A stretch of DNA of 33,902 bases from a virus. A program made the position numbers and the translations under genes. Shown one piece after another: positions 13,478 through 19,951 of this stretch. Location: positions 1 to 33,902 of the IMG/VR virus record IMGVR_UViG_3300042905_005012. One strand, 5' to 3'. How positions within the stretch are numbered: the first letter of the stretch is position 1; each line of letters starts with the position of its first letter. The notes under the pieces are model-generated. The model saw only the letters and a list, made by a program, of their open reading frames with translations. It made no database searches and was not told where the DNA came from.

Positions 13478-13558
13478 ACTTAGGATACTAAAATGTGGAT
13501 GGGAGAAATCCTATTACTGGACAATTGAGACAACACTAGGATACTAAAATGTGGATGG
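13478..13558 (+). repeat. Two tandem copies of the conserved element
   Basis: Copies 13478-13502 and 13520-13558, 56 bp apart, same linker as at 12819. Confidence 0.83.
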
Positions 13559-13589
13559 GAGGAATCTTTTCTCTTGGGTGGATTTTCTC

Positions 13590-13678
13590 TTGACCTAGTT
13601 GGGGCATGGTGTTAAGATGATTGTATGACGTGGCGCACAGTGTGCCGCTTCTGGGTTCCCGATGACCGTAACATCGGG
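13590..13678 (+). promoter_or_regulatory. Sigma-70-like promoter with two-hairpin leader, second hairpin changed
   Basis: TTGACC 13590-13595, 17 bp, TAAGAT 13613-13618. Hairpin 1 GGCGCA-CAG-TGTGCC as in the sister leaders. Hairpin 2 is CCCGATG / CATCGGG (about 13657-13677): different bases from the sisters, same stem position. Confidence 0.8.
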
Positions 13679-13691
13679 TGGGTTGCTTACC

Positions 13692-13991
13692 ATGATCAAT
13701 TTACTTCAAGATCTTGCTTCTATGCCGAACAATCAACCTAGGTTGATTGGGTATGATTGGAGATCTCATGAGGCTATAGCCCATGACATATTGCAAAGAT
13801 TTTTCAATAGATGTTGTGGGAAGATAGATTTTAGCCATGGTGCGCCATGGCAAACATGGAAAGATAGAACTGTAGTATTGAGGTATGAACAAGAGGATGA
13901 ATTGTCCTCTTGCGTGTTATCATTATCAAGATTTGAAGAAATCTATAAAGAGGAATCTGATAAATATAAGGTTTATGCTGAAGCCTATTAA
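13692..13991 (+). CDS. Protein of unknown function, 99 aa
   Basis: The start at 13692 (MINLLQDLASMPNNQPR) is preferred. The in-frame ATG at 13662 is inside the second leader hairpin. Mixed alpha/beta with an RSHEAIAHDILQRFFNRCCGK helix and a strand DRTVVLRYEQEDE. No family recognised. It is the last member of the four paralogous control modules. Confidence 0.62.
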   Translation: MINLLQDLASMPNNQPRLIGYDWRSHEAIAHDILQRFFNRCCGKIDFSHGAPWQTWKDRTVVLRYEQEDELSSCVLSLSRFEEIYKEESDKYKVYAEAY

Positions 13992-14011
13992 AAACATATA
14001 GAAAGATATAG

Positions 14012-14044
14012 CCCCCTTGACAGACAAGTCAAGGGGGTTTTTTT
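14012..14044 (+). terminator. Intrinsic terminator
   Basis: CCCCCTTGAC / GTCAAGGGGG with T7. Confidence 0.93.
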
Positions 14045-14070
14045 ATTGTTATTTCAATTGAGGCAATGCG

Positions 14071-14098
14071 GACAAACTTAGGATACTAAAATGTGGTT
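14071..14098 (+). repeat. Conserved element, last and most diverged copy
   Basis: ggacaaacttaggatacta core, ending aaaatgtggttagg instead of ggatgg. Confidence 0.75.
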
Positions 14099-14118
14099 AG
14101 GAAGAATCTTTAGGTTGG

Positions 14119-14176
14119 TTCAAGTCTGGTTGGTTGAATGCCGATAATAGTAGTGTGGGGATCAATCGGCATTCAA
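14119..14176 (+). promoter_or_regulatory. Weak promoter candidate and long leader stem-loop
   Basis: Only a poor -35 (TTCAAG 14119-14124) with GATAAT 14142-14147. The clear feature is a 12-bp stem TTGAATGCCGAT / ATCGGCATTCAA (about 14132-14176) just before an AAGGA SD. Confidence 0.5.
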
Positions 14177-14187
14177 GGATGATGACC

Positions 14188-14358
14188 ATGGTAAGGTTAA
14201 TTATGTTATTGGTTGTGGTGTTGTCGGTAGGTTGCCAACACGTTCAACACCATGACCGCAAGCCGACAAGGCAGATAACAGAAGTGAATATCAATACTGA
14301 ATGGGAGGGGGATAAGCCAAAGGTTCATGCTAACATAACTATGAAGTGGGTAAGGTGA
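14188..14358 (+). CDS. Small putative lipoprotein, about 56 aa
   Basis: The start is probably the ATG at 14188 (MVRLIMLLVVVLSVGCQH), with AAGGA 9 nt upstream; ATGs at 14179 and 14182 are possible. The N-terminus is a short signal peptide with a hydrophobic core and a lipobox-like LSVGC, cleaved before Cys16. The mature part is about 40 residues, His/Lys-rich then polar. Known phage lipoproteins of this size include superinfection-exclusion proteins and Rz1-type spanins. It lacks the Pro-richness of Rz1, so exclusion or envelope modification is the better guess (inference). Confidence 0.62.
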   Translation: MVRLIMLLVVVLSVGCQHVQHHDRKPTRQITEVNINTEWEGDKPKVHANITMKWVR

Positions 14359-14540
14359 TAACAGAATAGGCAGGCGGCGTGATAACACAATTGCGCCGCA
14401 CTTGTTTTATAGGGGTTTTTTAATTATGTTACAAAGTTGCCATAACATAATTGCACTTGACATTCCCCAAAAGAGAGTGGGGTAGGGGGGTATCCCCCCG
14501 CCATCATGGCTCCCTTTTGTTGTTCATCTTGATTTATTTA

Positions 14541-14665
14541 AAAAAATCTGGAATAATTTTATTTCATTTTCTAAAAATCTGGAATAATTTTATTTCATTT
14601 TCTAAAATTTTGGAATAATTTTATTTCATTTTCTAAAAATTTGGAATAATTTTATTTCATTTTAC
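14541..14665 (+). repeat. 31-bp AT-rich tandem repeat, four copies
   Basis: Unit: ggaataattttatttcatt plus ttctaaaaatct, with GG anchors at 14550, 14581, 14612 and 14643. The period is exactly 31 bp, close to three helical turns, with phased A/T tracts that suggest bent DNA. Candidate replication, partition or packaging site; no direct evidence which. Confidence 0.88.
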
Positions 14666-14789
14666 AGAAATGTTGTGACATGGTATTGTGTATATGTGGT
14701 AATAGGTTAAAAATATATGAAGGTATGGGGTTTAAAAAAATGCGCCGGGGTATTTTTTTGGGGGTGGTAGGGTTTTTGTTTTTGTGGGA

Positions 14790-14795
14790 TAGATA
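14790..14795 (+). promoter_or_regulatory. -10-like TAGATA box 6 nt before ATG
   Basis: No SD precedes the 14802 gene. TAGATA plus a 6-nt gap resembles the boxes before the other + strand tagged genes. Confidence 0.4.
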
Positions 14796-14801
14796 TGTAT
14801 T

Positions 14802-15965
14802 ATGAAAAGATTTAAAGAGTGGTTTTTGATTAATGACAAGAAATTTACAATTGATGAAGTTTTAGGGTCAGTTGGAGGTTATCCGGTTCAGCATAATCTT
14901 TCACAGGGTTTGCAAAATCAGCCGCCGTCTAATGATTATGGTTGGTCTTCTCAATTTGGTTCAAATTATGGTGATGAGTATAAAAAGCATTTTCCAGACA
15001 AGGATATTGATTCTGATGATGTTGGTAGTCGATATGGTAGTTCTGGTTGGGATCACAATTTTAAAGGTGGTGACAAGAAAATTATAGAGAATCCTAGAAA
15101 TTTTAAATTGATAATGTCTGGTCTTGAAAAGAAGTTAGAGAAGCTTGGTATTGTGAACATACATTTCTATTTTGGTTATCCTAAAGATGATATTAAGTCA
15201 GGATTTACTATAAGGAAAGAGTTAACTAAAGACAACTACGATCAATTAAAAAATTATTTTTATGGTCGTGATGGAATGAACATAAGTAAGAGTGATATTG
15301 TTTACATGAAGACGAGTACTGCTGCTGATCCTTTGACTCCTTGGTTGATTCTTCACACATTTGCACATGGTATTTTTGATAGAGGGTCACTTGCTCGTAC
15401 AGCAGATTATGGTAATACATACATGAATAAAATTCAGGAGGATTGTGTTAGAGCTGAAAATTTAGTTAAGGAACTTTTGAAAGACTTTTTGGTTAGTCCG
15501 ATGTATCCACAGTTTTATCAAGGTTGGATTGATGTGTTGAAAGATGGTAATAAAGAAGCTTTGTATACTGATGAAGAAATACAAAAAAGAATAGGAAATA
15601 TAACTATAGATTTTCTAACAATTTTGTTTCCTAGTATTTGGAGTATAAAGGAAGCGTTTAAGATAATATCTGGAGCCAGATCGGGTCAATTTATAAAATC
15701 GAAAATGGATTTACAACAGGCTTTAAATTCTGGGGAGTTACAGATGGAGATATTTGTATTTTGGTTAACTCAAGGAGGAAGGTTGCCGATAGTTGATCCT
15801 AATTACAAAGTAAAGTTGCAAAAATTATTTGCAGGTAGGGAGCCGGAAAATTTTGATAGTTTGTTAGAGGGTTTGGAGAGTAGATTTAATGAAATTGCAG
15901 CCTCTTACCATTCAATTATAGATGGTTGCAGGGGTGAAGTTATTATGGATAGAAGGGGCAGTTGA
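14802..15965 (+). CDS. Tagged HxxxH protein (paralogue of the 27167 gene), 387 aa
   Basis: It starts with the tag MKRFKEWFLIND, followed by a polar, Gly/Ser/Tyr-rich stretch to about residue 90. The conserved core is shared with the protein at 27167: a strand IHFYFGYPKDDI, then DPLTPWLILHTFAHGIFD (about 181-198), and a later E...EIFVFWLTQGGRLP. The HxxxH plus downstream acidic residues could be a metal site like a degenerate zincin, but the Glu of HExxH is missing, so catalysis is uncertain. Start chosen by the tag; no SD. A putative packaged effector (inference). Confidence 0.7.
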   Translation: MKRFKEWFLINDKKFTIDEVLGSVGGYPVQHNLSQGLQNQPPSNDYGWSSQFGSNYGDEYKKHFPDKDIDSDDVGSRYGSSGWDHNFKGGDKKIIENPRNFKLIMSGLEKKLEKLGIVNIHFYFGYPKDDIKSGFTIRKELTKDNYDQLKNYFYGRDGMNISKSDIVYMKTSTAADPLTPWLILHTFAHGIFDRGSLARTADYGNTYMNKIQEDCVRAENLVKELLKDFLVSPMYPQFYQGWIDVLKDGNKEALYTDEEIQKRIGNITIDFLTILFPSIWSIKEAFKIISGARSGQFIKSKMDLQQALNSGELQMEIFVFWLTQGGRLPIVDPNYKVKLQKLFAGREPENFDSLLEGLESRFNEIAASYHSIIDGCRGEVIMDRRGS

Positions 15966-15969
15966 TATT

Positions 15970-16566
15970 ATGAAAACATTTTTTGAATATTTGGACCGAA
16001 CAGATGATTATTTGTGGTTAAGCGAGATGACTATTGTGGGAACTGATGGAGGTAAGCCGAAGCATTCGGAGTGGAGTCGCAATGATTTGTTTTACTTCGA
16101 TGTTGAGGGTGATGATTGTAGTCCCAAGTGGTGTTATTTGGTCTGGTTTGAGGAGTTGAAATCGAATAGCTATGAAGTTGAGTTTAAAAGGGGAAGTAAC
16201 AATTCTAAGGATGAGAGGCGTGGAGTTGGTATTAAGGTGATTGGTGCTGTTTTTTATGCAATTGGTGAGTTTATCAAAAATAATAATCCTGATTATCTGA
16301 TATGGAGTCCGTCAAAAACAAAAACTGCCAATCCTGTTACTGGAATAATAACGAATCCTGAAGGTCGCAGAGATGCGTATGATATTTTTGCCATCAAGGG
16401 TTTATTTCCTTCATATGTTTCGGTAAAAATAAATCAATGGATGAGGAGAGATATATATGAAAGGGAATATGTTCCGAAGGGTTATCCATCTATTCCAGAG
16501 AATTTGACAATGGAGTCGAGTCCTTTGGAAAAGAAGAAATTTTTACAAAATATTCGTGCGGTATAA
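15970..16566 (+). CDS. Tagged phage protein, possibly GNAT-like, 198 aa
   Basis: The start at 15970 gives the tag MKTFFEYLDRTDDY; the longer in-frame ORF overlaps the upstream gene. The core (VGIKVIGAVFYAIGEFIKNNNPDY, then SPSKTK..., then GRRDAYDIFAIK) follows the pattern of a phage hypothetical family in which a long helix precedes 'NPD..I.FS' and an R.+.Y motif. It is reminiscent of the GNAT acetyltransferase fold, which I cannot confirm. It lies 4 bp after the preceding tagged gene, so the two are probably co-transcribed. Confidence 0.68.
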   Translation: MKTFFEYLDRTDDYLWLSEMTIVGTDGGKPKHSEWSRNDLFYFDVEGDDCSPKWCYLVWFEELKSNSYEVEFKRGSNNSKDERRGVGIKVIGAVFYAIGEFIKNNNPDYLIWSPSKTKTANPVTGIITNPEGRRDAYDIFAIKGLFPSYVSVKINQWMRRDIYEREYVPKGYPSIPENLTMESSPLEKKKFLQNIRAV

Positions 16567-16573
16567 ATGTGTA

Positions 16574-16783
16574 TTAAGAAGGGTCGTAACCGAATTCTTG
16601 TAGCATGTCACCGTTAGTGAATAGGTGTTTAGCTGGTACTGTTTTGGATATTATTTTGAATACGTTATTCAGGCTTCCTTCTCCGTGTTCTTTTGCATAA
16701 TTTCTTGTGAGGCAGACCCAATCACCGGGGTTGATGGTTATTTTAATTCTTTTGGCTTTTAGTTGTTCTATTGGGTGAGGTTT
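16574..16783 (-). pseudogene. C-terminal remnant of a phage ART-type protein
   Basis: The minus strand has an open frame of 69 codons with no start codon, bounded upstream by an in-frame TAA. It reads ...INPGDWVCLTRNYAKEH, then GEGSLNNVFKIISKTVPAKH, LFTNGDMLQEFGYDPS and a stop. The pattern GDWV.L.R.YA..HGE.......K.V.A..LF..G....E.GYDP is one I know from the C-terminal ends of phage proteins, often linked to ADP-ribosyltransferase-like or internal virion proteins. With its front missing, it is a decayed gene trapped between two tagged genes. Confidence 0.6.
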
Positions 16784-16794
16784 TTAATTATTTG

Positions 16795-16802
16795 GAATAA
16801 AT
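16795..16802 (+). promoter_or_regulatory. AATAAATA late-promoter-like box
   Basis: It is followed 30 nt later by the ATG at 16833, which has a GGAG in its leader. It resembles the T4 late promoter TATAAATA. Confidence 0.35.
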
Positions 16803-16832
16803 ATACATGGGTAATTAAATATTGGAGATTAT

Positions 16833-17741
16833 ATGATTCGTTTTATGGATTGGGTTTTGATGAGAGAAAATGAGAGTGAAGGAGAGTCCTGCATCAAGGG
16901 CGAATGGATATATTATCCAAATGGTAAGTTGCAGAATGCCATAAGATCTGACAGATCCAGAGGACATACAGATTTAATATCGCAATATTATGTCACGAAA
17001 TACAAAAAAGCTTTATTTGATTTTTATACTAATTTTAGGAACAATCCTTGTGTTAACAAGGAAAAGCTTGAGAGAGAAGAGAGAGATGTCAGGCGTGGTC
17101 ATGTTCATTCTTCCGGTTTCTTTTTTCCTCCTTCCGATAAGACATACATCAATCATGAAAATTTTGGTTTGATGTATTCGGTAATTAGCGACATGATATC
17201 CTCTGATGTGTATAATAATGATAAAGAATGTGAAAATTATATTGAGCAAATAATGGCTAAAGGGTTGGATGAGGCTTTGGGATCGGCTTCATCAATTTTG
17301 CAGAAGATAGCTATGGGTCATGGAGAAGAGCAGCTTGAAGTAGAGGCGATGAAGGATGCTGGTATGATACTTGTGAGGGGTGCCAACAATTTCGACATGT
17401 ATTCGTATGACAAGGAGAAATTGATAAATTGCCTTAAGGCTATTTGTGCCAAGAATCAGCGTGTCAGGTCAACTAGTGATGATGAAGCTCTCCTGTATCA
17501 GCCTGCTACTATGAATACAACTATTTTTGTAAATACATTTGATAAGGGTGGGAAATCAGTAACAACTATGACTGTGAAGGACTTATTGGTGGGAGAAACG
17601 CCGCAGCAGGCATTTGACCTTCCGGCTGCACATTTGGCTGTTGAGCCGTTTTCCAAGGCAGCTATGATGCGAAGAGATGTTTTAAGGGACCAATGGAAGC
17701 AGAGGACGAGTGAGTCCGTCAGAGGAGAACGGATTTATTAG
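16833..17741 (+). CDS. Tagged protein of unknown function, 302 aa
   Basis: The tag-like start MIRFMDWVLMRENE is followed by a polar region, helical segments (about 40-170) and a C-terminal part with strands (MNTTIFVNTF, KSVTTMTVKDLL). No motif recognised. GGAG lies 7-8 nt before the ATG, one of the few tagged genes with an SD. The C-terminal end is basic (RRDVLRDQWKQRTSESVRGER). An orphan copy of the 35-bp cassette repeat follows its stop. Confidence 0.66.
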   Translation: MIRFMDWVLMRENESEGESCIKGEWIYYPNGKLQNAIRSDRSRGHTDLISQYYVTKYKKALFDFYTNFRNNPCVNKEKLEREERDVRRGHVHSSGFFFPPSDKTYINHENFGLMYSVISDMISSDVYNNDKECENYIEQIMAKGLDEALGSASSILQKIAMGHGEEQLEVEAMKDAGMILVRGANNFDMYSYDKEKLINCLKAICAKNQRVRSTSDDEALLYQPATMNTTIFVNTFDKGGKSVTTMTVKDLLVGETPQQAFDLPAAHLAVEPFSKAAMMRRDVLRDQWKQRTSESVRGERIY

Positions 17742-17760
17742 GTGTTATGATTTGCTCAGG

Positions 17761-17795
17761 TGTATTTATGTATGTTGATTTAATTTGTGTAGAAG
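17761..17795 (-). repeat. 35-bp cassette repeat, orphan copy A
   Basis: tgtatttatgtatgttgatt and on to 17795; nearly identical to copies at 18419, 18753 and 19881. On the minus strand it has no ATG behind it, so it is either the 3' border of the first cassette or the promoter of a lost gene. Confidence 0.85.
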
Positions 17796-17821
17796 TGGTG
17801 TGTAATATTTCTGGTATTGGG

Positions 17822-18415
17822 TTATAGGAATTCGTGATCTCCATTTCGATCTGATCGTCTTCTTGGTCTGATGAGTGGAATTGGTTTTGGTAATTTTGTT
17901 GGTAATGTTTTGATATTTACGAGGATTGGGTTGTATGGTATTTTCCAAGTGATGATAGTTTCTTCTGTGATTTCGTCTATTTCGTCTGTCATTGGGTAAT
18001 AGTCACGACGTGTGATATTAATAATTTTTGTTTTATCGATATAGACTGCGTAGCAATTTTCTCCATAGATTTTTTCTGGTTTATCGCCGCAGAATAGCAT
18101 TCTGTATCCTTTTTTGTTAAGAAAATTGGCAGCTTTTACCATCCATTGTTGGCGTTCTGTTGTGAGTGATTGATTTTTCTCATATGGATCGTCTCCATAT
18201 TCTTTTATGAATTCGTAGTAGTCCTTTTCTTCTATGATATTTTCGATATATCTTTTGACGAATACTTCAGCACTCATGTCTTCTTCGCTGGGACCAGAGA
18301 CATGTACTTGACCGAAGTGTGGATCTGTGTCTGGTTCTATTTGACGGCAGTTATAGCCAACGAGGTCTAGGCTAGCTGTTGATGTTTCATTATAAATAAA
18401 TTCTTTAAAGTTCAT
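17822..18415 (-). CDS. Tagged protein of unknown function, 197 aa
   Basis: Tag-like start MNFKEFIYNETS. Acidic helical middle (SAEVFVKRYIENIIEEKDYYEFIKEYG), a small beta-rich part (YRMLFCGDKPEKIYG, NCYAVYIDKTK), and a Pro/Arg-rich tail (LPKPIPLIRPRRRSDR). No family recognised. No SD; ATAAATA is 5 nt before the ATG. Flanked on both sides by the 35-bp repeat. Confidence 0.67.
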   Translation of the reverse strand: MNFKEFIYNETSTASLDLVGYNCRQIEPDTDPHFGQVHVSGPSEEDMSAEVFVKRYIENIIEEKDYYEFIKEYGDDPYEKNQSLTTERQQWMVKAANFLNKKGYRMLFCGDKPEKIYGENCYAVYIDKTKIINITRRDYYPMTDEIDEITEETIITWKIPYNPILVNIKTLPTKLPKPIPLIRPRRRSDRNGDHEFL

Positions 18416-18418
18416 GGT

Positions 18419-18453
18419 TATATTTATGTATGTTGATTTAATTTGTGTAGAGG
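18419..18453 (-). repeat. 35-bp cassette repeat, copy B, with ATAAATA box
   Basis: On the minus strand it ends in CATAAATA, 5 nt before the ATG at 18415, so it probably carries the promoter of that gene. Confidence 0.85.
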
Positions 18454-18466
18454 TAGTGTGGTTTTA

Positions 18467-18748
18467 TTATTCGCCCATTTTAATATTTTTAACATCTTTA
18501 ACTTGTATGTTTACCAAGCTTGACATTCCTGTGGCTAATGGTTTATAGTATCCTTGGTTGTAGAGATATGTCATTGCGTAGTAGAGATAATCTGGTAATA
18601 GGTCATCAGATGTAACTTTAATTCCTATGTGATATTCGCTAAATTTTTTGGTAGGTTTACCAACGTCTGATTCTGATCCTCTGCGAACGATCCAAAAGTC
18701 AGCTTCTGGAAAATTTGTTTTGATGGTAGCTTTATCTTTAAGTTTCAT
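18467..18748 (-). CDS. Orphan HsdS-like target-recognition fragment, 93 aa
   Basis: Starts MKLKDKATIKTNFPEADFW without a tag. The second half, LLPDYLYYAMTYLYNQGYY and ATGMSSLVNIQVKDVKNIKM, follows the C-terminal pattern of a type I restriction specificity (HsdS) TRD: '.p.YLyy.l......i...a.G....ni....i.ni.'. HsdS subunits are about 400 aa with two TRDs, so this is a single partial TRD. It could be an HsdS decoy acting against type I restriction, or a DNA-recognition domain put to another use. It sits in a 35-bp repeat cassette; no SD, ATAAATA 6 nt upstream. Confidence 0.6.
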   Translation of the reverse strand: MKLKDKATIKTNFPEADFWIVRRGSESDVGKPTKKFSEYHIGIKVTSDDLLPDYLYYAMTYLYNQGYYKPLATGMSSLVNIQVKDVKNIKMGE

Positions 18749-18752
18749 GATG

Positions 18753-18787
18753 TGTATTTATGTATGTTGATTTAATTTGTGTAGAGG
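18753..18787 (-). repeat. 35-bp cassette repeat, copy C, with ATAAATA box
   Basis: ATAAATA (minus, 18755-18761) is 6 nt before the ATG at 18748. Confidence 0.85.
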
Positions 18788-18794
18788 GTTGATA

Positions 18795-19877
18795 TTAATC
18801 ATCATGTGTTGAAGTAAAGTTTGATGGATCGTTAACATATTGTTTAATTGAATTTACTTTTTCTGGTAAGTAAGTTGCAATAAATTTTTCTCTTTCTGAT
18901 GTGGACATGTTTGTATATTTCATTAGTTCTAGTAATTGTTTAATGGAGATTTCTTTTTTGTAATTTATTAGTTCAATTAATTCTTCTATGGAGATTTCTT
19001 TTTTGTATTTTACTAGTTCTAGCAATTGTTCCACGGATATTTCTTTTTTATATTTTAATATAAGTCTTACAATAGTATTTTTGTATTTTTGATCTATTAA
19101 TTTATTTCTCTTTATGTATTCGAATATTTCTTCAAAATTAGATTTTTCATCCTTTATAAGGGTTACAATTTCTGATACAGATTTCAAATTATTTGGAGTA
19201 ATTGTTGCGTATTTTTCTCTTTGATCTGGTTCTAAATCTTGTATATCTTTGATGTTAGCTTTATCTGTTGATGTATTCCATCCTTTATTTGCGTACAGTT
19301 CGTTCATTTTATTGATATCTTCAACTTGTGCTTCTGCGTAACCAAGCATTTTTATTGTATTATCGTTCACTGGTTTATATTTTACTAAACAATAGCCATC
19401 ATTTGTTCCATAATAAATAATGCCTTTTATTGTATGCAGTATCCCAATATTTTCTCTACAAAATTTAACTGCATTATTACCATTAACAGTTCCGGTTTTT
19501 TCTTGTGCTTCATCGTATTGTCTAAGTTTATCTTCTGTAAAGCTTCCTGCTAAATTAAAATTTTTCAATTGATCACTGATTTTGTAATTTTGACCATGAA
19601 TTTTTTTAGCCATATTGGGGTGGAATACAAGATATTTATCAAGATCGGTGACATGAAACTTGATAACATAATTACCATATATGCTCATATAACTTTTAAA
19701 TTGGCTTTCTAGTGAGATGGTAGTGTAAAGACCATTACCATACATTTGACCACCACCGGTTTTGTATCCAGATTGTAGAATTCTTTCAATATTGCTAGCG
19801 TGTTCAGTCCTATGATAAACCGTAGCGGTGTTATTGGGATAAATTTCTTCGTTGATGAGCCATTGTTTAAAGTTCAT
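18795..19877 (-). CDS. Tagged ART-like protein with C-terminal helical repeats, 360 aa
   Basis: Tag MNFKQWLINE|E, which contains an I-x-E site like the T4 gp21 prohead protease site. The core is ADP-ribosyltransferase-like: ATVYHRTEHASNIERILQSG (H-containing strand and helix), GNGLYTT (aromatic/STS-like strand), then VIKFHVTDLDKYLVFHP. A conserved block GIIYYGTNDGYCLVKY (about 155-170) is shared with the paralogue at 22648. The C-terminus has three tandem repeats YKKEIS(V/I)xxL(L/I)EL, about 16-18 residues each. No SD; promoter-like ATAAATA 5 nt upstream. ART activity is inferred; the catalytic Glu is not certain. Confidence 0.72.
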   Translation of the reverse strand: MNFKQWLINEEIYPNNTATVYHRTEHASNIERILQSGYKTGGGQMYGNGLYTTISLESQFKSYMSIYGNYVIKFHVTDLDKYLVFHPNMAKKIHGQNYKISDQLKNFNLAGSFTEDKLRQYDEAQEKTGTVNGNNAVKFCRENIGILHTIKGIIYYGTNDGYCLVKYKPVNDNTIKMLGYAEAQVEDINKMNELYANKGWNTSTDKANIKDIQDLEPDQREKYATITPNNLKSVSEIVTLIKDEKSNFEEIFEYIKRNKLIDQKYKNTIVRLILKYKKEISVEQLLELVKYKKEISIEELIELINYKKEISIKQLLELMKYTNMSTSEREKFIATYLPEKVNSIKQYVNDPSNFTSTHDD

Positions 19878-19880
19878 GGT

Positions 19881-19915
19881 TATATTTATGTATGTTGATT
19901 TAATTTGTGTAGAGG
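19881..19915 (-). repeat. 35-bp cassette repeat, copy D, with ATAAATA box
   Basis: ATAAATA (minus, 19883-19889) is 5 nt before the ATG at 19877. Diverged relatives occur at about 21135-21180 and 22607-22640. Confidence 0.85.
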
Positions 19916-19937
19916 GTTGATATTTTTCTGGATTTTT

Positions 19938-19947
19938 TATATATAAA
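19938..19947 (+). promoter_or_regulatory. TATATATAAA box 4 nt before ATG
   Basis: Directly precedes the tagged gene at 19952, with no SD. Confidence 0.45.
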
Positions 19948-19951
19948 CATT

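Larger units (their letters stand above)
14359..14801. other. Gene-free boundary between the two genome halves
   Basis: No gene seen in about 440 bases. It holds a GCGGCG / CGCCGC hairpin (14374-14399) with a weak T-run that may end the lipoprotein transcript, a GGGGG/CCCCC hairpin around 14485-14500, and the 31-bp tandem repeat. To the left all genes are on the + strand with sigma-70 modules; to the right strands alternate and that architecture stops. Confidence 0.6.
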
